Below are positions 53,558-62,588 of a DNA stretch of 64,000 bases, piece by piece. The notes beneath the pieces are model-generated. The model worked only from the letters and a program-made list of their open reading frames with translations. It ran no database searches and was not told the DNA's origin. Where the stretch lies: positions 92,086 through 156,085 of the forward strand of contig NZ_LJHS01000016.1 in the NCBI RefSeq assembly GCF_001296045.1. Reading direction: 5' to 3'. The position numbers and the translations under genes were made by a program. Source of the stretch: Rhizobium sp. AAP43 (GTDB lineage Bacteria > Pseudomonadota > Alphaproteobacteria > Rhizobiales > Rhizobiaceae). Position 1 is the first letter of the stretch, and the number at the start of each line of letters is the position of its first letter.

Positions 53558-54525
53558 GCGGAGCCTGCATTCGTTGCGGCTTCGCGGGCACGTTCGGCGC
53601 GTGCAATGGTTCGTTCGCGATACCAGATGAACAGCCCCGATCCGATCAAGACCAGACTTCCGACGAGGGTCCAGATCGTCGGGATGTCACCGAAGACGGC
53701 GAAGCCAAGGATGAGCACGGCTAGGAACTGGAAATACTGCAGTGGCGCAAGGAAAGACGATTGCGCGTGGCGATGCGCCTCAATGTAAAAGTAGTGGCTG
53801 ATGGCTCCGAATACGCCCGTGCCAATCAGTGGCAACCATTCTGCAAAGCTCTTTGGCCAAACCCAGACAAAGGGCATCAGCGGCGTCAGAATGACCGCTG
53901 GAAAGGCGGCCATAATCAGCAACATGCTGCCGGATGACTCTGTTGCCGAGAGGCGCCGCGTCAGAATGCTATAGCCTGCACCAATGAGGACCGAGAGGAT
54001 GATCAGGCCAAAAGCAGGTTCCAGCGTACCGACACCCGGTCGGGTTATGATAAGCACGCCAACGAAGCTGATGAAGATCGCCGTCCAACGGTAGCGACCG
54101 ACAACCTCGCCGAGAAAGATGACCGATAGGATTGTTACGAAGATCGGCCCCATAAACTGGATGGACAGTGTCTGGGCAATCTGTAGGTAACTGAGTGCGA
54201 GAAAATTCAGTCCCGTGCAGACGATCTGGATCGCAGCCCGGGCTGCTTGAAGCCTAGGAGCAGACGTCCGCCAGGCATCAGGCCTCCGCCAAGGGTTCAT
54301 GACGATCGCCACGAGAATGAAGTGCACGGTGAAGCGGAACCAGACGGTCTGAATTGATGGTACCGCTTGGCTGCCAAGTTTTGCGGTACTATCGAGGCAG
54401 GCAAACAGCGAGACCGCAATCAGCATCAGGATTGCGCCTTTGGCCTTGTCGTCCATGCGCGTGGTCGCAGGCGGCTGAATCCGGGTCTGCTTCTCCTCAT
54501 GTGTAACCGAAGAGGATGTTTTCAT
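53554..54525 (-). CDS. EamA/DMT-family transporter
   Basis: This 323-residue inner-membrane protein has ten predicted helices in two EamA repeats (starting near AKGAILMLIAVSLFACLDSTAKL and FGLIILSVLIGAGYSIL). A charged, Thr-rich N-terminus of about 28 residues precedes the first helix. Such carriers often export metabolites. A well-conserved copy of the 17-bp operator lies 54 nt upstream, so it belongs to the same regulon as the sugar ABC system; it may relieve accumulation of an intermediate, though uptake is also possible. Confidence 0.87.
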   Translation of the reverse strand: MKTSSSVTHEEKQTRIQPPATTRMDDKAKGAILMLIAVSLFACLDSTAKLGSQAVPSIQTVWFRFTVHFILVAIVMNPWRRPDAWRTSAPRLQAARAAIQIVCTGLNFLALSYLQIAQTLSIQFMGPIFVTILSVIFLGEVVGRYRWTAIFISFVGVLIITRPGVGTLEPAFGLIILSVLIGAGYSILTRRLSATESSGSMLLIMAAFPAVILTPLMPFVWVWPKSFAEWLPLIGTGVFGAISHYFYIEAHRHAQSSFLAPLQYFQFLAVLILGFAVFGDIPTIWTLVGSLVLIGSGLFIWYRERTIARAERAREAATNAGSA

Positions 54526-54877
54526 GCCGTCACCTTGAGTCTCTTGTCCGTGGCGTCATCATAGCAACCTAATTCTTATTCGTCACCATGACGAACTAAT
54601 TTTCCTCTAACATCGGGTTGAGCATCTACCAAAGGCATTGGCGACCTGCTTCTCATATCGAGCGCACAGTCAGTATGGATGCGCGTAACATTCGATTGCC
54701 CCTCACCTCTTTCAGCTCCCGCCAAATGTCGAGGTCATTTTCCAGCATGTCCGACACGCAAGTGCCAAAGCCTTTGGCGAGCGCAAATTAGCATCGCCGC
54801 GAGCGAAATATGGTGCTTTTCGCGGCCAGCATTTTTGCCTTATCGAACGAGAAAGAAAACGAAAGCGGGGCAAGGCC
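54526..54877. other. 352-bp divergent spacer
   Basis: The left part carries operator copy 5 for the EamA gene. The rest, up to the creatininase-family start, contains no reading frame or RNA I can support; the rightward promoter must lie here but no box stands out. Confidence 0.5.
54579..54595 (-). promoter_or_regulatory. 17-bp operator, copy 5 (EamA gene); best consensus
   Basis: TTCGTCACCATGACGAA is a perfect palindrome with 7-bp arms and a 3-nt centre. On the minus strand it follows AATTAG, a weak -10 box, and lies 54 nt before the EamA start. Confidence 0.8.
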
Positions 54878-55678
54878 ATGGCCAGACCATTCTTCTGGAA
54901 CGAACTGACGACCTATGATTTCGCCTCGCTTTCGCCCGAGACAACGGTCGCCATCCTGCCGATCGCCTCGACGGAGCAGCACGGACCTCATCTGCCGATT
55001 GCAACCGACGTGGCTATCGCTAACGGGATGCTGGCAGAACTCAAGGTCCAGCGCCCTGACGATCTCGATTTCCTCGTCCTGCCGACCCAGGAAATCGGCA
55101 AGGCCAACGAGCATGTCTATGGCCCAGGCAGCCTGTCCCTCGGCCCAGAAATCCTCATCCCCGCCTGGACCGCAATCGGCACAAAAGTCGCTGAAGCCGG
55201 CCTTCGCAAACTCGTCATCGTCAACTCCCATGGCGGCAATGTCGATGTCATGAGCATCGTTGCCCGCGAACTGCGCGTCCGCCACCAGATGGCGGTCGTT
55301 TCTACCCAATGGGGTCGCTTCGGAAATCCAGATGGCATGATCTCCGAGCACGAAAGCCGCTATGGCATTCATGGCGGCGAGGTCGAGACTTCGCTGATGC
55401 TGCATTTCCGCCCCGAGCTTGTCCGGATGGAGAAGGCGCAGAACTTCGTCTCCAAGGCCGAAGAAATCCGCGCCAACTCGCGGTTCCTGACTCCGCTGCC
55501 GCCCCATTCACTGGCCTGGATTGCCCATGACCTCAATCCGCATGGCGTGGTCGGCGATGCCTCGAAGGGTACGGCGGAAAAGGGCGCGGCGATCTGCAAG
55601 CATCAGGTCGCCGGTTTCATCGAACTTTTGCGGGACGTCGCCGCTTATCCCCTATCCAACCTCTACGTACCCGACTGA
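54878..55678 (+). CDS. creatininase-family amidohydrolase
   Basis: This 266-residue metal-dependent hydrolase has the creatininase-family ligands: PIASTEQHGPHLPIATD (Glu, His, Asp near residues 31-45), VNSHGGNVDV and HGGEVETSLML (Glu near 165). The family cleaves cyclic or linear amides such as creatinine, and other members act in cofactor pathways. It faces the LysR gene tail to tail. The neighbouring importer and deaminase suggest it hydrolyses a heterocycle breakdown product, not necessarily creatinine. Confidence 0.87.
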   Translation: MARPFFWNELTTYDFASLSPETTVAILPIASTEQHGPHLPIATDVAIANGMLAELKVQRPDDLDFLVLPTQEIGKANEHVYGPGSLSLGPEILIPAWTAIGTKVAEAGLRKLVIVNSHGGNVDVMSIVARELRVRHQMAVVSTQWGRFGNPDGMISEHESRYGIHGGEVETSLMLHFRPELVRMEKAQNFVSKAEEIRANSRFLTPLPPHSLAWIAHDLNPHGVVGDASKGTAEKGAAICKHQVAGFIELLRDVAAYPLSNLYVPD

Positions 55679-55690
55679 GGCCGCGGACCC

Positions 55691-56644
55691 TTACATCGTT
55701 CCACGAATGCTCTCAGGAATGTGGCCCCGGTCCTTGAGATCCTGAACCAGGCCGAGCAGTTCCTGCATAAGGTATTCGATGAACAGGCTGGTCGCCGAAT
55801 CGAGCGGCGCCCGGGCCCGGGCAAACAACTTCATCGGCTGATGCCGGACATGCGCATCGGTGAGCGGTCGGAATATGAGCTCCCCACGCCGGCATTCGGC
55901 AAGCGCATCGAGCGGATTGAGGAGCGTCAGTCCCGTGCCCGCTTTCACCAACTGCTTCATCAGCTCGGAAGAATTCGTCTCGACCACCGGATCGACCGGC
56001 AGCGGCAAGGGCGCAAGCGCGAGATCGATGATGTTGCGTAGACTGGTCCCGGATTGCGCCAGGATCAATGGCTCTTGCACCACCTCCACCAAATCGACTG
56101 GCCCATCCTCCAGCGCCAGCCGATGACCGGGCGGCAGCACGACGCCGACGGGCACGTCGAAGTTAGCGAGTGTCCGAATACCGGGCGTTGCAGGGATGTT
56201 GAAGCCGAGACCGACATCCACCTCCCCGGTCAGCACCGGATTGATCGTTGTCACCCCGCCATCGCTGCGTAGCTTGATCTGCACCCGCGGATGTTTGGCA
56301 ATGAAGCCTGACAGGATCGCCGGCAGCGGTCCTGAGGCGAGCCCGACCGTCGTTACCAGCGACACCTTGCCGATCTGCGGTGTCTTCAGTCCACGCAACC
56401 GCCCTTCCAGCCGCTCGTAGTTCTTCAAAACGTCACGGATATGCTCAACACAGAGCTCGCCGGCAGCGGTCAAACGCAATCCCTTCGGCAGCCGCTCGAA
56501 GATTGGCGCCCCGAGTTCCTCCTCCAGCGCCAGGATCTGGCGATTGACCGCAGATGAGGCGACATTCAGCCGCGCGGCGGCCTTACGGATCGAGCCGCAT
56601 CGAACGATTTCATTGATATAGACGAGCTTTCGAGAGTGAAGCAC
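55691..56644 (-). CDS. LysR-family transcriptional regulator
   Basis: I chose the GTG at 56644, with GGAGG 4 nt upstream, giving 317 residues; the frame begins at a TTG six codons earlier. The winged helix occupies residues 3-62 (RKLVYINEIVRCGSIRKAAARLNVASSAVNRQILALEEELG), followed by a periplasmic-binding-like effector domain (VSLVTTVGLASGPLPAILSGF). It is divergent from the ABC importer operon starting at 56824 and probably controls it in response to the imported compound. Confidence 0.92.
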   Translation of the reverse strand: MLHSRKLVYINEIVRCGSIRKAAARLNVASSAVNRQILALEEELGAPIFERLPKGLRLTAAGELCVEHIRDVLKNYERLEGRLRGLKTPQIGKVSLVTTVGLASGPLPAILSGFIAKHPRVQIKLRSDGGVTTINPVLTGEVDVGLGFNIPATPGIRTLANFDVPVGVVLPPGHRLALEDGPVDLVEVVQEPLILAQSGTSLRNIIDLALAPLPLPVDPVVETNSSELMKQLVKAGTGLTLLNPLDALAECRRGELIFRPLTDAHVRHQPMKLFARARAPLDSATSLFIEYLMQELLGLVQDLKDRGHIPESIRGTM

Positions 56645-56823
56645 GAGACCTCCGCTGCGCAAATTTTAATCATGGCGCATCACTGTGCAGCATTTCCGCG
56701 ACCAGTGCAAAAAAAGCATCGATGCGGACGAATTTTGATGCTTTTCAAGACGCATGTCAGCCGATCAAATGCCGGAAAAGGGAGCCCGAAAACGGGCCCT
56801 GGAACGGAACAGGGGAACGATCA

Positions 56824-57840
56824 ATGCGCGACACGCTCACCAGGACAAGCCTTCTCGCCCTTTTCGGCCTCAGCGCCGCGCTGGCCTCGACCACGACGGC
56901 CTTCGCACTGGATGAGGTCACTTACGGCACCAACTGGCTCGCCCAGGCTGAACATGGTGGTTTCTACCAAGCTGTGGCCGACGGCACCTATGAAAAGTAT
57001 GGCCTCAAGGTCACCGTCGTGCAGGGTGGCCCGCAGGCCGCCAACCGCGCGCTCCTGATCGCCGGCAAGGTCGACTTCTACATGGGCAGCCCGCTTGGCG
57101 AAATGGACGCCGTCAAGGAAGGCATCCCGCTGATCGATGTGGCCGCGATCTTCCAGAAGGATCCGCAGGTTCTGCTCGCCCATCCAGACCAGGGTATCGA
57201 GAAGTTTGCCGACCTCGCCAAGCTTGACAGCATCTTCATGGGCAAGGACGGCTACGTCACCTATTACGAGTGGATGAAGAAGAATTTCGAGGGCTTCACC
57301 GACGAGAAGTACAAGCCTTACACCTTCAACCCAGCCCCCTTCATCGCCGATCCGAAGTCCGCCCAGCAGGGCTACCTGACATCAGAACCCTATGAAATCG
57401 AGAAGCAGGCCGGCTGGGCACCAAAGGTCTTCCTGCTCGCCGACAACGGCTACAACCCCTATTCCACGATGATCACCACGACGGCGACCATGGTCGAGAG
57501 CAAGCCGGATGTCGTCCAGCGCTTCGTCGATGCCTCGGCCGAGGGCTGGTACAACTACCTCTACGGCGACAACAAGGCCGCCAACGACCTCATCAAGAAA
57601 GACAATCCGGAAATGACGGATGGCCAGATCGAATACTCGATCAAGAAGATGAAGGAATACGGCATCGTTGAGTCAGGCGAAGCGCTGGAAAAGGGCATCG
57701 GCTGCATGACCGACGAGAAGTACAAGGCCTTCTTCGACGCCATGGTTCAGATCGGCGTCCAACCTGCTGACCTCGACTACAAGAAGGCCTACACCACCCA
57801 GTTCGTTTGCAAGGGCGTCGGGATGGCACTGAAGAAGTAA
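56824..57840 (+). CDS. ABC substrate-binding protein, NMT1/THI5 type
   Basis: This periplasmic binding protein (338 aa) has a signal peptide ending TTTAFALDEV and the NMT1/THI5-like fold that binds pyrimidine, sulfonate or other small ring compounds (YGTNWLAQAEHGGFYQAVADG, VTVVQGGPQAANRALLIAGKVDF). I chose the ATG at 56824 after AGGGGAA. Its ATPase and permease genes follow after a repeat-like spacer. Given the downstream CodA-like deaminase, a pyrimidine- or pterin-like ligand is plausible. Confidence 0.87.
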   Translation: MRDTLTRTSLLALFGLSAALASTTTAFALDEVTYGTNWLAQAEHGGFYQAVADGTYEKYGLKVTVVQGGPQAANRALLIAGKVDFYMGSPLGEMDAVKEGIPLIDVAAIFQKDPQVLLAHPDQGIEKFADLAKLDSIFMGKDGYVTYYEWMKKNFEGFTDEKYKPYTFNPAPFIADPKSAQQGYLTSEPYEIEKQAGWAPKVFLLADNGYNPYSTMITTTATMVESKPDVVQRFVDASAEGWYNYLYGDNKAANDLIKKDNPEMTDGQIEYSIKKMKEYGIVESGEALEKGIGCMTDEKYKAFFDAMVQIGVQPADLDYKKAYTTQFVCKGVGMALKK

Positions 57841-58014
57841 TATCCCTTCTCCCCATAAGGGGAGGGCTTAACCCTGCGCCGCCGCTTTTCCTTGAGGGGA
57901 AGCGAGCGGTGCCGCGGACCATCTCCCCGCTTGTGGGAGAGATGGCCGGGAGGCCAGAGGGGACTTTATGCCCGCTGGCATTTCCGAATAGCATTCCTTC
58001 AAACCGAGTAGCGC
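57841..58014. repeat. palindromic intergenic repeat inside the ABC operon
   Basis: The 174-bp spacer carries two hairpins of the kind seen in repeated intergenic elements of rhizobia: CTTCTCCCC-ATAA-GGGGAG near 57846 and CCATCTCCCC...GGGAGAGATGG near 57919-57945. It separates the binding-protein gene from its ATPase gene and probably modulates relative expression. Copy number in the genome cannot be seen here. Confidence 0.5.
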
Positions 58015-58833
58015 ATGGCTGAGATAGACCCCATCACCCCGCCTCCTCCCGAACAGCGCCGGGCGCTCGTGGTGATGAAGGACGTGTCCAAGGTCTTTTC
58101 CAGCGGCACTGTGGCGCTGACCGGCATGTCGCTGACCGTCAATGGCGGTGAATTCGTGTCACTTCTGGGACCTTCCGGCTGCGGCAAGTCGACGGCACTC
58201 CGGATCATCGCCGGCCTCGGCGACACGACATCTGGCACCATCGATTGGCCAAGCTCCCGCATTAACTCCAAGGGCCTGCCAGACGGCGACATCTCCTTCG
58301 TCTTCCAGGAGCCGACACTGATGCCCTGGGCAACCGTGTTCGGCAATGTCTACCTGCCCTTGAAGCTGCGCGGCATCTCGAAGTCGCAGGCAAAGACCGA
58401 TATCCTCGCCGCTCTGGACCGCGTCGGCCTCAAGGATTTCAGCGACGCCTATCCGCGCGAACTCTCCGGCGGCATGAAGATGCGCGTCTCGATCGCCCGC
58501 GCGCTCGTCACCAAGCCGAAGCTTCTCCTGATGGACGAACCCTTCGCTGCCCTCGACGAAATCACCCGGCAGAAGCTGAACGACGACGTGCTGGCCCTGT
58601 GGAAGGAGACCGGAATCACGGTTATCTTCGTCACGCACTCGGTCTTCGAAAGCGCCTATCTCTCAAGCCGCATCGTGGTGATGAAGGCGCGCCCCGGCCG
58701 CGTGCATGCCGATTTCCCGCTGCAGACCAGCCTCGACCGTGACGCCTTCTACCGGACCTCCGAAGAATATCGTCAGGCCTGTGAAACCGTGTCCAAGACA
58801 CTGATCGAAGCCATGGGCGGGGAGCATCACTAA
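58015..58833 (+). CDS. ABC ATPase (SsuB/TauB/ThiZ type)
   Basis: This ATPase (272 aa) has Walker A GPSGCGKST (near residue 52), Q-loop FVFQEPTLMPWATV, signature LSGGMKMR, Walker B LLLMDEPFAALDE and switch VTHSVFESAYL, typical of the nitrate/sulfonate/taurine/pyrimidine subfamily. It overlaps the permease start by one base (TAATG). Confidence 0.93.
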   Translation: MAEIDPITPPPPEQRRALVVMKDVSKVFSSGTVALTGMSLTVNGGEFVSLLGPSGCGKSTALRIIAGLGDTTSGTIDWPSSRINSKGLPDGDISFVFQEPTLMPWATVFGNVYLPLKLRGISKSQAKTDILAALDRVGLKDFSDAYPRELSGGMKMRVSIARALVTKPKLLLMDEPFAALDEITRQKLNDDVLALWKETGITVIFVTHSVFESAYLSSRIVVMKARPGRVHADFPLQTSLDRDAFYRTSEEYRQACETVSKTLIEAMGGEHH

Positions 58834-59627
58834 TGACCGGACCGGCTGAAACCCTGCTCAAGATCTTCATCCCCATCCTCGTCGTCTGTCTGCTGATCGT
58901 GCTCTGGCAGGTCGGCGTCTGGGTCTCTGGTGTTCCCCAATATATCCTGCCCGGCCCGATCGCGGTCGCCGGCGCCCTGTTCAAGGACTGGGGCACGCTG
59001 TCGCCTGCCCTCTGGGTCACCACCAAGATCACCCTGATGTCGCTGGGCCTCGCCCTTCTCGGCGGGGTCGGCATCGCCGTTGCGCTCGTCCAGTCGAAAT
59101 GGATCGAGATCGCCTTCTACCCGATCACCGTCATCCTGCAGGTGACCCCAATCGTGGCGATCGCACCGCTGATCCTGATCTATTCGCCCTCGACACAAGT
59201 GGCGCTCTTGATCTGCGCTTTCCTCGTCGCCTTCTTCCCGATCCTGTCGAACATGGTCCAGGGCCTGAAAAGCGTCGACCATAATCTCCTGAACCTCTTC
59301 GACCTCTACGGCGCCTCACGCTGGCAGACGCTGCTCTACCTGAAGCTCCCGGCCTCGCTCCCCTACTTCATGACAGGCCTCAGGATCGGTGGCGGCCTCG
59401 CTCTCATCGCCGCCGTCGTCGCCGAATTTGCCGCTGGTTCCGCCGGCGCCGGCTCAGGCCTTGCCTTCCGCCTGCTCGAGGCCCAGTTCCGTCTCAACAT
59501 TCCCCGCCTCTTCGCCGCCCTCTTCCTGCTCTCCTGCCTCGGCGTCGTAATTTTTGCCATTACCTCCTTCATTTCCTGGCTGGCGCTGCATCGCTGGCAT
59601 GAGAGCAGCCTGAAACGAGAAAACTGA
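58833..59627 (+). CDS. ABC permease (SsuC/ThiX type)
   Basis: This inner-membrane permease (264 aa) has six helices, with the EAA-type loop LNLFDLYGASRWQTLLYLKLPA near residue 155 and the family end segment GGGLALIAAVVAEFAAGSAGAGSGL. It overlaps both neighbours by one base, which implies a tightly coupled operon. Confidence 0.93.
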   Translation: MTGPAETLLKIFIPILVVCLLIVLWQVGVWVSGVPQYILPGPIAVAGALFKDWGTLSPALWVTTKITLMSLGLALLGGVGIAVALVQSKWIEIAFYPITVILQVTPIVAIAPLILIYSPSTQVALLICAFLVAFFPILSNMVQGLKSVDHNLLNLFDLYGASRWQTLLYLKLPASLPYFMTGLRIGGGLALIAAVVAEFAAGSAGAGSGLAFRLLEAQFRLNIPRLFAALFLLSCLGVVIFAITSFISWLALHRWHESSLKREN

Positions 59628-60940
59628 TGTCGAGCCCTGTTACCGCCCTCCCCGCCGCCAAGCGCTTTGTCCTTGCCAACGCGACGCTGCCACAGATCTG
59701 TGTGGACGGCGTCGAGGCTCCCGCCTGCGAGGGCCTGATCAGCGCAGACATCATCGTCGCGGATGGCAAAGTCGAGGCGATGCTGAAGCCCGGCACCGCC
59801 CCATCGGGTCTCCCCTCGACGGATCTCCGCAACGGCATGGTCTGGCCGACCTTCGTCGACATGCATACCCATCTCGACAAGGGCCATATCTGGGACCGCC
59901 GGCCGAACCCCTCAGGCGACTTCACGGGTGCGCTGGAAGCGGTCAAGACTGACCGCGAAGCCCGCTGGACGGCTGCCGACGTCAAGGCCCGCATGGAGTT
60001 CTCGCTGCGCACGGCTTACGCCCACGGCACCAGCCTGATCCGCACCCATCTCGACAGCCTGGCGCCCCAGCACCGCATCTCCTTCGAGGTCTTCGCCGAA
60101 GTCCGCGACGCCTGGGCCGGCAAGGTCGACCTGCAGGCCGCCGCCCTCTTCCCCTTCGACCAGATCACCGATGAGGCCTTCTTCAAGGATCTGGTCGAGG
60201 TGATCGTCGCCAACAAGGGCCTGCTCGGCGGCGTCACCTATCTGATGCCGGGTCTCGACGACAAGCTCGACATCCTCTTCCGCACAGCCTCCGAAAACGG
60301 CCTCGACATCGACCTGCATGTCGATGAAACGCAGGACAAGGAAACCCTGACCCTGAAGACCATCGCGGAGGCGAAGATCCGCAATCGCTTCGAGGGTGCG
60401 GTCACCGTCGGCCATTGCTGCTCGCTCGCCCGCCAGGACGAAGACATGGCCAAGCGCACCATCGACCTGGTGGCAGAGGCCGGCCTCTCGGTCGTCTCGC
60501 TGCCGATGTGCAACATGTATCTGCAGGACCGCGTGGCCGGCCGCACGCCCCGCCAGCGCGGCGTCACCCTGTTCCACGAACTATCAGCCGCCGGTGTCGC
60601 CACCGCCGTCTCCTCCGACAACACCCGCGACCCCTTCTATGCCTATGGCGATCTCGACCCCGTCGAAGTCTTCCGCGAAGCGGTGCACATCATCCATCTC
60701 GACCATCCGCTCGATACTGCAGCCCGCGTCGTCACCCGCACCCCCGCCGATATCCTCAAGCGCCCCGACCACGGGCGCATCGCGGTTGGTGGCAAAGCGG
60801 ATCTCGTCCTCTTCAGCGCCCGTCGCTGGAGCGAATTCCTTTCCCGTCCGCAGGCCGACCGCATCGTAATGCGGAATGGCATGGGCATCGACCGCAGCCT
60901 GCCGGATTACCGCGAACTTGACCCACTTCTTGGAGCTTAG
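59627..60940 (+). CDS. cytosine deaminase-like amidohydrolase
   Basis: This 437-residue metal-dependent amidohydrolase resembles cytosine deaminase CodA. Metal ligands are visible in DMHTHLDKGHIW (HxH, near residue 83), DLHVDETQDKE, VTVGHCCSLA (His) and VSSDNTRDPF (Asp). CodA-type enzymes deaminate cytosine, isoguanine or creatinine. Co-transcription with a THI5-type importer suggests that the imported ring compound is deaminated here first. The true substrate is unknown. Confidence 0.87.
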   Translation: MSSPVTALPAAKRFVLANATLPQICVDGVEAPACEGLISADIIVADGKVEAMLKPGTAPSGLPSTDLRNGMVWPTFVDMHTHLDKGHIWDRRPNPSGDFTGALEAVKTDREARWTAADVKARMEFSLRTAYAHGTSLIRTHLDSLAPQHRISFEVFAEVRDAWAGKVDLQAAALFPFDQITDEAFFKDLVEVIVANKGLLGGVTYLMPGLDDKLDILFRTASENGLDIDLHVDETQDKETLTLKTIAEAKIRNRFEGAVTVGHCCSLARQDEDMAKRTIDLVAEAGLSVVSLPMCNMYLQDRVAGRTPRQRGVTLFHELSAAGVATAVSSDNTRDPFYAYGDLDPVEVFREAVHIIHLDHPLDTAARVVTRTPADILKRPDHGRIAVGGKADLVLFSARRWSEFLSRPQADRIVMRNGMGIDRSLPDYRELDPLLGA

Positions 60941-60942
60941 AC

Positions 60943-62352
60943 ATGGCTGATTACGCCAAAATCATCGAGGAGCTGGAAGGCATCGCCGTCGAGGACAATC
61001 CGGCGCTCGTCAAACAGAAAAGCCGCGATTTCTACTGGTATTCGCCGATCCTGAAGGCCGAACTCGACAACGTGGTGGGTGACTTGATCGTCTCGCCGAC
61101 CACGGAAGAAGAGGTGATCCGGGTTCTAAAGGTGGCCTATGCCCATGGCGTTCCCGTCACCCCGCGCGGCGGCGGCACCGGCAATTACGGCCAGGCCATG
61201 CCGCTCTCGGGTGGCATCGTGCTCAACCTCATCAACATGAACAAGGTGAAAGAGATCCTGCCCGGCCGCGTCATCTGCGAGCCCGGCATCATCATTTCCG
61301 AGCTTGACCGCCAGACGAAGGAACATTCCGGCCAGGAACTGCGCTTCCACCCGTCGACCAAGCAGACGGCCAGCGTCGCCGGCTTCATCGCCGGCGGCTC
61401 CGGCGGCGTCGGCTCGATCACCTGGGGCGGCCTGCGCGATCTCGGCAACATCCTGAGGCTTCGCGTCGTCACCATGGAAGCCGAGCCGCGCGTGCTCGAA
61501 CTCTCCGCCTGGGACCTGCAGAAGGTCTCCCATGCCTATGGCACCAACGGCATCATCACCGAAGTCGAGATGCCGCTGGCGCCTGCTTACGACTGGGTCG
61601 ATGTCATCGTCGGTTATGACGACTTCATGGACGCGGTGAAATTCGCCGATGCGCTCGCCCACAAAAACGGCATCCTCCTGAAGGAGGTCGCCCCGATTGC
61701 AGCTCCCATTCCCTTCGACTATTTCACCCGTCACAAGCCCTGGCTGAAGGAAGGCCAGTCGGTCGTCGTGCTGATGGTGGCGCCGCATTCCATGGAGCCT
61801 TTCCTGGCGCTCGCCGAGCGGATGAAGGGCGATGTGCGCTTCCGCTCCGACACAGTCGAAAGCATGAAGGGCATCCCGCATGCCTATGAGCTTGCATGGA
61901 ACCACACGACGCTGCGGGCGCTCAAGCTTGATACCAACATCACCTATCTCCAGGTCCAGTATCCCGGCCCCGACCATGTCGAGAAGGTCCGCGTGATGAC
62001 CGAACTCTTCCCCGACGAGGTCATCGGCCATCTCGAATTCATCAAGTTCGATGGCCAGATCCAGTGCGCCGGCCTGCCGCTGGTGCGCTACACCACGAAA
62101 GAACGACTGGAAGAGATCATCCGCATTCACGAGGAAAACGGCTGCCCGATCTTCAACCCGCACCGCTACACGCTCGAAGAAGGCGGCATGAAGCAGACCG
62201 ACCAGGTGCAGCTCGCCTTCAAGAAGGAAACCGATCCGAAGGGCTTGCTGAACCCCGGCAAGATGATCGCCTGGGAGAATCCGGATTTCGATTTCTCCGC
62301 CGGCAAGAATTACCTGTTTCCAGGCCTGGAGGTGTTTTCCGAAGCCTCGTAA
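60943..62352 (+). CDS. FAD-binding oxidoreductase (GlcD/VAO type)
   Basis: This 469-residue flavoenzyme of the vanillyl-alcohol oxidase/GlcD family has its FAD-binding domain in the first half (VTPRGGGTGNYGQAMPLSGGIVL near residue 67, TASVAGFIAGGSGGVGSITWGG near 145) and a C-terminal cap ending NPHRYTLEEGG and GLLNPGKMI. It begins 2 bp after the deaminase gene. Relatives oxidise hydroxy acids or alcohols; here it may oxidise a product of the ring-opening steps. Confidence 0.88.
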   Translation: MADYAKIIEELEGIAVEDNPALVKQKSRDFYWYSPILKAELDNVVGDLIVSPTTEEEVIRVLKVAYAHGVPVTPRGGGTGNYGQAMPLSGGIVLNLINMNKVKEILPGRVICEPGIIISELDRQTKEHSGQELRFHPSTKQTASVAGFIAGGSGGVGSITWGGLRDLGNILRLRVVTMEAEPRVLELSAWDLQKVSHAYGTNGIITEVEMPLAPAYDWVDVIVGYDDFMDAVKFADALAHKNGILLKEVAPIAAPIPFDYFTRHKPWLKEGQSVVVLMVAPHSMEPFLALAERMKGDVRFRSDTVESMKGIPHAYELAWNHTTLRALKLDTNITYLQVQYPGPDHVEKVRVMTELFPDEVIGHLEFIKFDGQIQCAGLPLVRYTTKERLEEIIRIHEENGCPIFNPHRYTLEEGGMKQTDQVQLAFKKETDPKGLLNPGKMIAWENPDFDFSAGKNYLFPGLEVFSEAS

Positions 62353-62366
62353 GGCACATCAGATGC

Positions 62367-62395
62367 GTTGCGGCTCCCCGTTCCGGAGCCGCAAC
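62367..62395 (+). terminator. hairpin after the FAD oxidoreductase
   Basis: GTTGCGGCTCC (62367-62377) and GGAGCCGCAAC (62385-62395) form a perfect 11-bp stem 14 nt past the stop. There is no T-run, so it may attenuate or stabilise rather than terminate fully. Confidence 0.6.
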
Positions 62396-62588
62396 GGATA
62401 ACCGCCCGAACGAACTCATTCCGAAGGTACTCCCGGCCGGACCTCTCCGGCCCATGCTCTTCACGACATGGCATCCCCCATCCCTCGGCATCAGGCGGCG
62501 AGAGATCAGGATGCTGGGACAAACGGCGCGGAAGTTTTGAATTGAACCCCGACTGCAAAGCGGCGGGCAACGACTTGGAGCTTTTGAC

